Origin: DATARH01 sp050246595
GTDB taxonomy: Bacteria > Pseudomonadota > Alphaproteobacteria > ATCC43930 > CGMCC-115725
Length of the DNA: 30,488 nt
Assembly: GCA_050246595.1 (NCBI GenBank)
Contig: JBFWVT010000059.1
Location: forward strand, 1-30,488
Direction: 5' to 3'
In this document: in pieces, positions 8,587-16,396 of the stretch
How the letters are laid out: each line of letters starts with the position of its first letter
Position numbering within the stretch: position 1 is the first letter of the stretch
The notes under the pieces: model-generated
What the model saw: the letters and a program-made list of their open reading frames with translations, nothing else
Told to the model about the DNA's origin: nothing
The model's database searches: none
Position numbers and translations under genes: made by a program

Positions 8587-8841
8587 TCAACGCAACTTGG
8601 AGCGGACCAGCGCCGCGATGCTGGGTAAGGTGTTGAGATATTCTGCATCGACTTCATGTGGTGCCAATGACACTTTGAATTGCTTTTCCAGGAACCCCAC
8701 CAGGCGGAGCGTTGCGAGCGAGTCGAGCACACCCCCATCCACCAAAGGCGTATCATCTGTCAACGCCTCCGGCCGCTCACCTGGAAGAAACTCTTCAAGG
8801 ATGAATTGCTTGATGCCTGACTTGATTGGATCGTCTTGCAT
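8587..8841 (-). CDS. Acyl / peptidyl carrier protein
   Basis: The start at 8841 is set by AAAGGAG six bases before the ATG, giving 84 residues; an upstream ATG would add ten residues and has no such site. The sequence DTPLVDGGVLDSLATLRLVG contains the D-S-L phosphopantetheine attachment motif with Ser41 as the modified residue, and the length and helix pattern fit a stand-alone carrier. Its place at the end of an operon with an adenylation enzyme and a flavin dehydrogenase suggests a carrier that holds an aminoacyl thioester during oxidation, like PltL, or presents it to the MBOAT enzyme, like DltC. The gene starts 33 bases after the MBOAT stop. No phosphopantetheinyl transferase gene is in the window, so one must act in trans. 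Confidence 0.9.
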   Translation of the reverse strand: MQDDPIKSGIKQFILEEFLPGERPEALTDDTPLVDGGVLDSLATLRLVGFLEKQFKVSLAPHEVDAEYLNTLPSIAALVRSKLR

Positions 8842-8874
8842 ATCAGCTCCTTTAAGCGAGGTCCGCATCATTGA

Positions 8875-11403
8875 TCAAAATCGAAGACCATATGCCTGCG
8901 GATTTGACTGAATTGCCGTATAAATACGGCTGGCAATAAGCTCGTGCGCCTTCGCGTTCGGGTGCCTGTCCCATCGCTCCAGGATCAGTGTATTGAGATC
9001 TTTTCCCTCGAATATTCCGGTGAGGTCGATAATTTCAAATCCTGCCGCTTGAGCCAACTCGAGCGAACGCCTGTGCTCCTCCGCATCTCCCGCAGCCGGG
9101 AATACCGGCGGTAGGTAGATCCAGATCGGCCGCGCCCGAATCTCGGAAGAACGCCGAACGATGTAGCCGTAGACCCACTGGAGCAAGGCTTCGTCGTTCA
9201 GCTTCAGCTGTTTGAGGATGGTGGCATGATTCATGCCAGGTTTGACGCCCGCCGTTTCGATCAGCGCCTTGAGGTCCGGATACGGAATATCGACTTTCTT
9301 TTCCAGGATCTCTGCGAGAAAGGTAATCGTATTCCATTGCTCGCGTCCTGCGGCCGTGTAGAAGACCAGATGGGGAGCAAATTTTAGGGCCTCGTCCAAC
9401 GCCATCGCCTGCTGAGGCGGGCGATATCCCGGGACCGCCAGATTGAGAAGCTCAAACTTGGCGTCCGCGCTCTCGGCCAGACCCTGGTTGATCCGCCTTT
9501 CCAGGATGGATTCGAACGTCTCTTCATACGCGACACCCCAACCCAGCACCGTGGAATAGCCAAGCAGAAGACCGCGCACGGCGCCGTCCGGCGGCAGCGG
9601 CGCATAATCCTGATCGCGCATGCCCCAGCGATTGGTCTGCAATGACCCGTATTCCGTCTCCGACCGGTAATTGCGAGCCAGTTCAATTTGTAGAAAGTCG
9701 TCGCGTATCCGGCTCAATCCCGAGTCGGTAATATCGAGCAACCTGGCCGGCCGGTTCATATATATCTCCCAAAGCTGGGAGTTGAAGCGATTGACGTTGG
9801 TGAGACCTTCATAATAACCGCGTTCCATCGCAGCGGCATCGGCACGACTGAGGCCGCCCGATTTGAGCGAAACGACGACATTAGCGATATTAGCGCCAAA
9901 GTGCGAGTAAATTTGAGGCAGTCCAAGCGGCGTCATAAGAGCAAGAAGTACAAAAGTTGCGATGGTGCTGCGCGTGAAAGTCACGGTTCCAAACAAGGTG
10001 ACATGCCTCTCGGCGCTCGATTCCCGTCCAACCAGGATGGCCGACACGAAGACTACCGCCGCAACGGCGATCAGCAATCCTGGAAAGGCGTTGCCGCCGC
10101 CCGGAATTCCATGCCAGAGAAAGCTCCACATACTGAACCACTGGCCGATCGATTCGCTGGTCCAGATTGACCAAAGAACACAGATGGTAAAAAACAATAC
10201 GACCGTACGTAGTCCTCGAACGATCTTGCTGCGCCAGGACTCTGTGGCCGAACCCAAAGTGCGATCACGACCCCGTTTGAATTCCCGCACTGCGCTCACG
10301 ACAACGAGCAGCGCGAGGCCCATCCAAAATATGCCGTCCTGCCAGATGATAGGAAAGTCGCCACGCAACCAGAACCACTGATACGAGTGCAGCATCCAGG
10401 TCAGGACGAATACGATAATGGTCGCGATGACGATTGCCGGAATTTCTCCGAATCGCCGAAGCCTGAAAAAGAGCGGATAATAGAAGATCTTCATCATGAA
10501 GTCCTTCCAATAGATGTTTATCCGCCGCCAGAAATCGGTGAAACTAGATGCAAGGCAATAGAGATGATGGGTGGGGAGCAGGTTGAATCCGAAGAGATGC
10601 AACATGCCGGTTATCAGGTGAAAGTAACCAGAAATCCGCAGATAGAGCAGGAAATTACTCACGAGGTACTGAGTGAGTGTGTCCGGATCTATCACCTCTG
10701 CCGGCGTTAAAGTCCAGTAGTAGTATATTATACGGTAGAGGATAAGGTGGATAATCCCCCTCACCATCCAATCGATACCGGTCTGATAAATTTCATGTTC
10801 TTCGGAATTGTAGTAGGTGCGCCGGAATCCCCTGTAATCCACCACCGGGAACATCGGGAAACAGATGTTCGGGAGCATGAAAAAGTAGCTGATGCTGCGC
10901 GCGAGGGACATCTTCTCGTGCTGCATGTCATAGACATAGACGATCAGACGGAACATGAACATCGACGCCAGGATGGGCCAGATCGCGGCCGACCAAGGTC
11001 CGGAGATCAACTCGATCTTGGCGGCAGCGGCGAACCCGCCGACCAGCAGCAACAGGCCGACCCGTATCCACAGCTTGAGCGGCAGGTGGCATATGCCCAG
11101 AAGCACCAGGCCGAATCCCAGAAGCCACGCAGCATCGCCCAGGCCCAAGATCAGGACCACACTGACAATCGATAGCGCCGCAAAAAAGGACAAACGATAT
11201 CTCTGCGGCAGAAAATAGTGTATGGCGAACCCCGTGAACGCCAGCACCGCAACTTCGCGAAATGCGAGACTCTCGATTTGAAACTGGCGCAGGATGATCA
11301 CGATGGCGCCGAGCTGGATCAGCATGATCAGGAAGCGCCACAGATTTCGGACTTCTACACGCTCTCTCCCTGACCCCGATGCAAAAGTCGTAACCAAGCT
11401 CAT
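8875..11403 (-). CDS. MBOAT membrane acyltransferase fused to a C-terminal SGNH domain
   Basis: From the ATG at 11403 (GGGGA eight bases before it) the product has 842 residues; a TTG five codons upstream is also possible. Residues 1-530 are strongly hydrophobic with ten or more helices. They contain the MBOAT signature region SSFTDFWRRINIYWKDFMMK near residue 290 and WMLHSYQWFWLRG, whose His near residue 339 is the expected catalytic one. Residues 600-842 look like a periplasmic SGNH/GDSL domain: block I reads LLLGYSTVLGWGV, with the Ser kept but the usual Asp of G-D-S replaced by Tyr, and block V reads WDRHPNAKAHELIA with the Asp-His pair. This pairing corresponds to DltB plus DltD, or AlgI plus AlgJ/AlgX. 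The likely role is to carry an acyl group from the carrier protein through the membrane to a surface glycan; the acceptor is unknown. Confidence 0.82.
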   Translation of the reverse strand: MSLVTTFASGSGRERVEVRNLWRFLIMLIQLGAIVIILRQFQIESLAFREVAVLAFTGFAIHYFLPQRYRLSFFAALSIVSVVLILGLGDAAWLLGFGLVLLGICHLPLKLWIRVGLLLLVGGFAAAAKIELISGPWSAAIWPILASMFMFRLIVYVYDMQHEKMSLARSISYFFMLPNICFPMFPVVDYRGFRRTYYNSEEHEIYQTGIDWMVRGIIHLILYRIIYYYWTLTPAEVIDPDTLTQYLVSNFLLYLRISGYFHLITGMLHLFGFNLLPTHHLYCLASSFTDFWRRINIYWKDFMMKIFYYPLFFRLRRFGEIPAIVIATIIVFVLTWMLHSYQWFWLRGDFPIIWQDGIFWMGLALLVVVSAVREFKRGRDRTLGSATESWRSKIVRGLRTVVLFFTICVLWSIWTSESIGQWFSMWSFLWHGIPGGGNAFPGLLIAVAAVVFVSAILVGRESSAERHVTLFGTVTFTRSTIATFVLLALMTPLGLPQIYSHFGANIANVVVSLKSGGLSRADAAAMERGYYEGLTNVNRFNSQLWEIYMNRPARLLDITDSGLSRIRDDFLQIELARNYRSETEYGSLQTNRWGMRDQDYAPLPPDGAVRGLLLGYSTVLGWGVAYEETFESILERRINQGLAESADAKFELLNLAVPGYRPPQQAMALDEALKFAPHLVFYTAAGREQWNTITFLAEILEKKVDIPYPDLKALIETAGVKPGMNHATILKQLKLNDEALLQWVYGYIVRRSSEIRARPIWIYLPPVFPAAGDAEEHRRSLELAQAAGFEIIDLTGIFEGKDLNTLILERWDRHPNAKAHELIASRIYTAIQSNPQAYGLRF

Positions 11404-11463
11404 GCCTAAATTCCCCAAATCTCTGCCGTCATCGGTTCATCGATCGATGCAGTCGCCGAGATG

Positions 11464-12612
11464 CTATAATCCAAGCCACCGTGCGATAATGTTTCGCTGC
11501 ATCTCCGAGGTTCCGGAGTAGATGATACTGCCCAGCGCATCGCGCATTGTCCGCTCGATCTCCGACTCCACCATATAGCCGTATCCACCCATCACCTGCA
11601 TACCGGCTCGGGCAGAGTCCACAAACGCCTCGCTCGCAAAGAGTTTTGCAATTGCCGCATGCAAACCGGCTTCGCGCGAGCTGTCCAAACTCGCAGCAGC
11701 TCGAAAGATCAGCCATCGTGCGGCTTCGAGCCGAACCTTCATATCGGCAATCTTGTGGCTGACGGCCTGGTACTTGCAGATCAGCTGTCCGCCCTGCTTA
11801 CGGCTGCGGGAATAGCGGATCGACCCCTCCAGCAGGCGCTGCATCGCGCCCAGATGACAGGCGCCGAGCAGGGCCCGTTCCCAATCCATCGATTCAGCGA
11901 AAATCGGTGCGCCGCCGCCGACCTTGCCGACAATATTTTCGTCGGAAACAAAGACATCTTCGAGCACCAGCTCACTGATCGGGGAGGTGCGAAGACCCAT
12001 TTTCTCAAAGCGCTGCCCGACGCGGAAACCGTTCGTATCGGTCGGAATGAGAAAGGCGGTTATGCCGCCATGATATCCCTTGCCCTTATCGGTGACCGCA
12101 TAAACCAGGGCGAGGTCGGCCACCGGTCCGTTCGAACAGAACATCTTGCTGCCGCTCACGCGGTAGCCGCCCTGATCCTTCTCGGCACTGGTTGTCATGC
12201 TGAAGGGGTCGGAACCGGTCTGCGCTTCGGTCATGGCGTTTGCGGCGATCAGCCTGCCCGCGCACAAATCAGGGAGATAGCGCCGCTTTAACTCGTCATG
12301 ACCGTGTTTCCAAACCGGAACAACGCAAGCGAGCAGATGTGCGCAGATCGAAAAGGCGAGCCCGCCGTCTCTGCAACCGTACCCGAACCCCTCCAACGCG
12401 ATGGCGCAGGACAGGGGCGTCAGTCCGGAGCCGCCATAATCTTCCGGGACCGGAAGCCCGGTCAGACCCATGCGTCCACACTTGTCCCAAAGATCGCGCG
12501 GAAATTCCTCCGCACGATCCCGGCCTGCGGCACCAGAGGACAATTCCCTCTGGGCAAAACGCATAATGCGATCCTGCAGATCGATTTCCTCGGCCGAAAA
12601 ATTCAGATCCAT
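11464..12612 (-). CDS. Acyl-CoA dehydrogenase-like flavoenzyme, candidate aminoacyl-carrier oxidase (PltE/CloN3 type)
   Basis: The ATG at 12612 overlaps the TAA of the upstream ligase gene (TAATG), so translation is probably coupled. The product has 382 residues, standard for the family, with FAD-site phrases NAMTEAQTGSDP and a C-terminal MGGYGYMVESEIERTMRDA and GTSEMQRNIIARWLG. The glutamate of the MCAD-type Y-E-G-T motif is Ser366 here (IYSGT). Instead, E245 in MDWERALLG lines up with the base of isovaleryl-CoA dehydrogenase and, as I recall, of prolyl-carrier oxidases. Between an aminoacyl-adenylating ligase and a carrier gene, the obvious role is oxidation of the carrier-bound aminoacyl group, as in the conversion of prolyl to pyrrolyl-2-carboxyl. 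A plain fatty-acyl-CoA dehydrogenase cannot be excluded by sequence alone. Confidence 0.82.
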   Translation of the reverse strand: MDLNFSAEEIDLQDRIMRFAQRELSSGAAGRDRAEEFPRDLWDKCGRMGLTGLPVPEDYGGSGLTPLSCAIALEGFGYGCRDGGLAFSICAHLLACVVPVWKHGHDELKRRYLPDLCAGRLIAANAMTEAQTGSDPFSMTTSAEKDQGGYRVSGSKMFCSNGPVADLALVYAVTDKGKGYHGGITAFLIPTDTNGFRVGQRFEKMGLRTSPISELVLEDVFVSDENIVGKVGGGAPIFAESMDWERALLGACHLGAMQRLLEGSIRYSRSRKQGGQLICKYQAVSHKIADMKVRLEAARWLIFRAAASLDSSREAGLHAAIAKLFASEAFVDSARAGMQVMGGYGYMVESEIERTMRDALGSIIYSGTSEMQRNIIARWLGL

Positions 12613-14213
12613 TACGGAAATGCCTTCAATTTCTGATAATCGACTTTGTCGGTCGAGGTCTTCGGCAGAGACGGTAAAAACCGAAATCGATCCGGTGCCA
12701 TATAGGCCGGCAGGGCACCGGTGCAATATTTCTTCAACTGTAGGATCGACGGCTCGCTTGCTGCACTCCAAGCAAGAAAAGCCTCCACGCTCACCTGACC
12801 ATCTGAATCGGATTTTGCGATCACCGCGGCTTCCATTACATCCGGATGGTTGTTCAACGCCGTCTCGATCTCTCCCAGTTCGACCCGAAAACCGCGCCGC
12901 TTCACCATGCGGTCGCGGCGTCCGAGATAAATGTAGACGCCCTTCTCCTGTTCACGGACGATATCCCCGGTTCTGTACCAAGCCTGCCCGACCGCATCGA
13001 TGTAAAATGCCCGCTCGTTCTGTTCCTTGAGGTTCCAGTATCCGAGCATCACGGAGCCGCCGCGGATCAGCAATTCTCCATCCTGGCCCTCCTCTACTGG
13101 TTTGTCCGCGACATCCACGACGAGGGCTTCATCGCCGGAGCACACAAGACCGATCGGTAACGGCCGCTCCCGGGTCTCGATCAGCTTGCCGTCTGCCTTG
13201 AAGAAGGTGCACACATTGGTTTCGGTGGGACCGTAGAGATTGTAATAACGCGGATGCGGCATCAGCCTGTGCAATGCGGCGAGGTGCTTCATCGGGAAAA
13301 TCTCGCCGGCAAAGAGCAACAGGCGCAGGCGCGACAGGTCCAGCTTCTCCAACCGGCCGAACTCGGTGAGAAGCCGCAAGATCGAAGGCGTGGAATACCA
13401 AACTGAAATCCTGCTTTCGGCTATCACCGGAGCAAGCCGCATTGGCTGCTTGCCGAGTTCTTCACCGATCAGTACTACGGCCGCTCCGTGTTTGATACTC
13501 GCGAAGAGGTCGAAAATTGAGAGATCGAAATGAAAGGGAGCATGCGAAGAGAAGCGATCTTCCGGCACCGGGGAAAATTCTTCGGAGCACCAATCGATGA
13601 AGCTGAGAGCCGTACGATGGCTGTGCATGACGCCCTTCGGCCTGCCGGTGGATCCGGAGGTATAGAGAATGTAGGCGAGCGGTTCATCCGCCGGGGATTC
13701 TGTACATTCGACGGTGCCGGCCATCATGACGATCGGAGAATTCAACTCCTCCGGCGTGTAACAAATAAGATCGCGGAAAGCCAATCCCTCCTGGTCCGGC
13801 GCTCTGAGTTTCTCGGCGCGCGCGCTATCGGTAACGACAACACGGACCGAGCAATCGGCAAAGATGTATCTGTTCCTCTCCACTGGTGCATGGGGGTCAA
13901 CTGGCACATACGCCGCTCCACATTTCAAGATGCCGAATATGGCCGCCACCGAGGCAAGCGACTTTTCGAGATAAAGGCCCACGCGATCGCCAGCGGCTAC
14001 CCCATGATCAACCAGCCGGTCGCGAATGCTGTCCGAGATGGAATCGAGTTGCGCATATCGAATAGAGCATCCATCCGGCTCTTCGACAGCGATGCGTTCG
14101 GGAAACTGTCGCGCACTTTCCCGCAGCAGGTCGTGTAATCTTCTCACCTGTGTCGACCGCCCTGGGGTTGATCGCATCAAACCGGACATGCAGTGGGTTG
14201 GCAGAATGTGCAT
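12612..14213 (-). CDS. Stand-alone amino-acid adenylation enzyme, probable L-prolyl-carrier ligase (PltF/CloN4/RedM type)
   Basis: The protein has 533 residues. NRPS-type core motifs are present: A3 AYILYTSGSTGRPKG, A4 HFDLSIFDLF, A5 YYNLYGPTETNVC, A7 YRTGD, A8 GRRDRMVKRRGFRVELGEIE and the A10 Lys523. Asp230 fills the GrsA Asp235 position that binds the substrate amino group, so the substrate is an alpha-amino acid and not a fatty acid. Aligning by eye with GrsA gives the pocket D-L-F-Y-L-A-L-V-C (residues 230, 231, 234, 273, 300, 302, 326, 334, 335). This differs at one place from the proline code D-L-L-Y-L-A-L-V-C that I recall for PltF, RedM and CloN4. It is the first gene of the operon. 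The start is uncertain: several ATGs lie in the first 13 codons and none has a clear ribosome binding site. Confidence 0.85.
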   Translation of the reverse strand: MHILPTHCMSGLMRSTPGRSTQVRRLHDLLRESARQFPERIAVEEPDGCSIRYAQLDSISDSIRDRLVDHGVAAGDRVGLYLEKSLASVAAIFGILKCGAAYVPVDPHAPVERNRYIFADCSVRVVVTDSARAEKLRAPDQEGLAFRDLICYTPEELNSPIVMMAGTVECTESPADEPLAYILYTSGSTGRPKGVMHSHRTALSFIDWCSEEFSPVPEDRFSSHAPFHFDLSIFDLFASIKHGAAVVLIGEELGKQPMRLAPVIAESRISVWYSTPSILRLLTEFGRLEKLDLSRLRLLLFAGEIFPMKHLAALHRLMPHPRYYNLYGPTETNVCTFFKADGKLIETRERPLPIGLVCSGDEALVVDVADKPVEEGQDGELLIRGGSVMLGYWNLKEQNERAFYIDAVGQAWYRTGDIVREQEKGVYIYLGRRDRMVKRRGFRVELGEIETALNNHPDVMEAAVIAKSDSDGQVSVEAFLAWSAASEPSILQLKKYCTGALPAYMAPDRFRFLPSLPKTSTDKVDYQKLKAFP

Positions 14214-14609
14214 TTTTCGTGCCGAAATCTAGACGCATCATTAAAATCGTTTTAAAACAAAGCATTAGAGGAATTTCTGAGTAATGCGCCAAACGATGCC
14301 GAGCAAAAATGTCAACAATTCCGACACTCCTGCTCTCGCCTCCGCTGCCGCACAGGTCGAACCGAGCTGGCCGGAACAGCCAAATCCCGCGTCCAGCCTG
14401 CTTTTTCAAAGCGATCAGGTAAAATTTGCCAAGTGTAAGAAAATTCGACAGATGCCACGACCGCGCAAGGGCCCGGGCATTGCGGTTGCGGGTCTGCGCC
14501 ATGAAAAATCGGTGGAGACGCAGCCGGCTCGTTCGCCGCCATCCCGGGCGAGCCAGGTGCGTTCGGCGAAGGCGCATGTTGTCAGCCTGCCGCGGTGGAG
14601 GGAATGGGA
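14214..14609. other. Intergenic region upstream of the ligase operon
   Basis: No gene is supported. The part near 14214-14290 is AT-rich compared with its surroundings (a run gctttgttttaaaacg on the minus strand). Near 14430 is a short block, aagtgtaagaaaattcgaca, that resembles the gtgtaaag...ccgacag blocks of the 4.0-4.7 kb repeats. Confidence 0.4.
14285..14315 (-). promoter_or_regulatory. Possible promoter of the adenylation/MBOAT operon
   Basis: On the minus strand a consensus -35 hexamer TTGACA lies at 14315-14310, about 97 bases before the first ligase ATG. The -10 box is not clear; the best fit, around the cattact word, is spaced longer than ideal. Position is suitable, quality is moderate. 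Confidence 0.3.
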
Positions 14610-15617
14610 TCAAATCAGGTTCTCCTCGAGGCAGATCAGTTGAGCGATGGCGGGCACCCATTTGGCGAGGTTCTCGGGGGCTGACGCAGCGGCGGGCAGC
14701 ATGAGGCCGAGCTCCTCGGCCCGTTTCTGCCAGCGGAAACGAACCGTTGCTTCCGACCCCGACAGCCAGCGCAGCGCCGCGGCGACCTCCTGGTCCTGGC
14801 GCTGCATCCTCCTCTCCCCGCGGCGTTGCAGACGGGGTTTTTCGAGCTCTCGGGCGACCGCTTCCGCTTCCTGACGCTCCTTCCGCCGGATCCTGAACGT
14901 GAGACCCACCACCCTGCCGCCGCCGCGACCCCCGCCTTGCCGGACCTCGAACACCTCGACCGCAAATTCGGACAGGCGATCGATCTCATCGAGGGCCGGG
15001 TCGAGTGCCCGGCGCCTGAAGTCTTTCCAATCCTTGAGCCGTTCCCGGCACCCGAGCAGATCGCGCAATTCGGACGTTTTGACGGCCCAGTAGGGTTCGG
15101 CCGCTTCCCGGTCGGCGTAGCGCTTGAGGATTTCGTACAGGATCAGCGCGTATTTCGATTCGAACTGATAGATGACCCGGAGCGAGATGTAGCTGTAGAG
15201 CGCCGGCTCGGCGAGCCGCTCCTCCAGTCCTGCCGGGAACATGTAGGTCAATTCGCCGGTGCGCTCGGCGAGTATGCACGTGCCGAGCAGCTGGGATGAC
15301 TGCCAAACCGAACTCTTGTCCGAATCGAGATAGTTGAAGGCCACAAGCGTTTTCTGCAATCGTTCGATCGAGTTCTTGAGCCGCCGATTATCGGTATCGC
15401 CAATCCCGTCGCGGGCCATGGCCGCAAATCCGCGTATGTCGGCGAGCCGCACGACGTGCGCCGGCCGCCTCCCCAGGCTTGGGTAGGCATGCGCGAGCAG
15501 AAAATTGAACAGCCGGCGGTCGGTGAGCGAAAGCTGGCCCGCCGGCTCGGAAATCTCAACAACCCCGACCGCCTTTGTCAGGTGGGTTGGCAGGGTGATT
15601 GCTGTCCCTCGCGCCAT
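14610..15617 (-). CDS. Plasmid replication initiator, Rep_3 (RepB-type) family
   Basis: The protein has 335 residues. The region from about residue 25 to 230 shows the double winged-helix layout of Rep_3 initiators: LSLTDRRLFNFLLAHAYPSL, a middle strand-rich part ending in LAEPALYSYISLRVIYQFES, and KYALILYEILKRYADREAAE followed by a second recognition region (SELRDLLGCRERLKDWKDFR). The C-terminal third is Arg/Glu-rich and variable. Such proteins bind iterons to open the origin and also control their own copy number. The match to the iteron array starting 50 bases upstream of the ATG makes the assignment strong. An inverted iteron-like box lies inside the gene at 15069-15085, coding for the VKTSE segment. 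Confidence 0.88.
   Translation of the reverse strand: MARGTAITLPTHLTKAVGVVEISEPAGQLSLTDRRLFNFLLAHAYPSLGRRPAHVVRLADIRGFAAMARDGIGDTDNRRLKNSIERLQKTLVAFNYLDSDKSSVWQSSQLLGTCILAERTGELTYMFPAGLEERLAEPALYSYISLRVIYQFESKYALILYEILKRYADREAAEPYWAVKTSELRDLLGCRERLKDWKDFRRRALDPALDEIDRLSEFAVEVFEVRQGGGRGGGRVVGLTFRIRRKERQEAEAVARELEKPRLQRRGERRMQRQDQEVAAALRWLSGSEATVRFRWQKRAEELGLMLPAAASAPENLAKWVPAIAQLICLEENLI
15069..15085 (-). promoter_or_regulatory. Iteron-like box inside the rep coding sequence
   Basis: The 17 bases ttcggacgttttgacgg are identical to the box at 15903-15919 and are the complement of an iteron core with one or two changes. It lies in the rep reading frame, so coding constraint could explain part of the match, but not the exact identity with a non-coding site. 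Confidence 0.45.
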
Positions 15618-15666
15618 CGCGTTCCAGTTTCATTCGGACGAAGCCTTTTTACAAGTCCGAACTGCT

Positions 15667-15816
15667 CCGGCAAAACGTCCGAATCATCTGCGGATTCCTC
15701 CCCCGGCAAAATGTCCGAATCATCCGCGGACCCCCCGGCAAAATGTCCGATCCGCTCCGGCAAAATGTCCGATCCGCTCCGGCAAAATGTCCGATCCGCT
15801 CCGGCAAAATGTCCGA
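15667..15816 (+). repeat. Replication-origin iteron array
   Basis: Six direct copies of ccggcaaaatgtccga are present, starting at 15667 (with c for t in the core), 15703, 15735, 15757, 15779 and 15801. The last four are spaced exactly 22 bp apart, two helical turns; the first two are spaced 36 and 32 bp. Position directly upstream of a Rep_3 initiator gene identifies them as iterons that bind the initiator and mark an origin of replication. Confidence 0.9.
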
Positions 15817-15857
15817 ATTCGGCTCGTAAGCCATTGAAAACAAATGCCGATTCGCCC

Positions 15858-15889
15858 CTAGGAATCTAGGAATCTAGGAATCTAGGAAA
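15858..15889. repeat. 8-bp tandem repeat beside the iterons
   Basis: The unit ctaggaat occurs three times and is followed by a fourth copy ending ctaggaaa. It is followed by a short AT-rich stretch (gggattttattt). Its place beside the iterons suggests part of the origin, such as a spacer or a host-factor site; the role is not known. Confidence 0.7.
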
Positions 15890-15902
15890 GAAGGGATTTT
15901 AT

Positions 15903-15919
15903 TTCGGACGTTTTGACGG
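15903..15919 (-). promoter_or_regulatory. Inverted iteron-like box at the outer edge of the origin
   Basis: The sequence ttcggacgttttgacgg is the complement of the iteron core with one difference from the first iteron. It lies in inverted orientation 86 bases beyond the last iteron. Inverted iteron halves near Rep_3 genes are often operators or part of the origin boundary. Confidence 0.55.
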
Positions 15920-16285
15920 GGTAACCGCGCTGGCGACCTCAACAGTCCACGGGACTATCGACCCGCCGGGAATGAAATCCGGTGCCATCGGAGCGAGAGC
16001 GCCGGTGGCGGGATTGGTCCTCCTGCGGTGCGGGCAAACCCGCGTGTCGACCAGCTCCAGGGTCCCTGAAGCACCCCGATCGTCGCCAAGGGTCTGCGGC
16101 TCGGGAGCGCGCCGTTTGGATTTTCCGAGCAGGGGTGCCTCGCCTGGGGCGACAGGGGGGCAACACGGGAGAAGGCGACAGTTCTGTCGGATTTCTTTAC
16201 ACCCGTGCGCCGACCCTTTTGGGCCGTAAATGGTCGAAAGAAAACAATTCCCATGCCGATTATTGCCTTAGGATAAGAATCAGCA
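15920..16285. other. Region between the origin and the PEP-CTERM promoter
   Basis: No gene is supported. Overlapping frames on both strands lack recognisable domains and good ribosome binding sites. Confidence 0.4.
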
Positions 16286-16305
16286 CTGTAAACCATACTT
16301 TACAG
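16286..16305. promoter_or_regulatory. Perfect dyad, candidate activator site
   Basis: CTGTAAA-ccatac-TTTACAG is a perfect 7-bp inverted repeat. Its centre lies about 110 bases before the predicted start of transcription from the -24/-12 promoter, the usual distance for a sigma-54 enhancer-binding protein. Confidence 0.5.
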
Positions 16306-16354
16306 GTTTGCTATTTCGGCGGCCTCCAATTTCACCTTTTCCGAATAAAGTCTG

Positions 16355-16371
16355 AGATGTCTTGCACATCT
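16355..16371. promoter_or_regulatory. Second dyad close to the promoter
   Basis: AGATGT-cttgc-ACATCT is a perfect 6-bp inverted repeat ending nine bases before the -24 element. This is too close for an enhancer site; it could bind a repressor or be incidental. Confidence 0.3.
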
Positions 16372-16379
16372 TCAAGATA

Positions 16380-16396
16380 TGGCATAGATCTTGCTT
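16380..16396 (+). promoter_or_regulatory. Sigma-54 (RpoN) -24/-12 promoter
   Basis: TGGCATAGATCTTGCTT has the invariant GG (16381-16382) and GC (16393-16394) separated by exactly ten bases and agrees well with the TGGCAC-N5-TTGC pattern. The start of transcription would fall near 16406, about 66 bases before the ATG of the PEP-CTERM gene. PEP-CTERM genes of several proteobacteria are controlled by the sigma-54-dependent PrsK/PrsR pair, which supports the call. Confidence 0.65.

Noticed and set aside
15667..15816. Regularly spaced repeats as a CRISPR array
   Set aside because: Repeats are 16 bp with 6-bp identical spacers, next to a Rep_3 gene; these are iterons.
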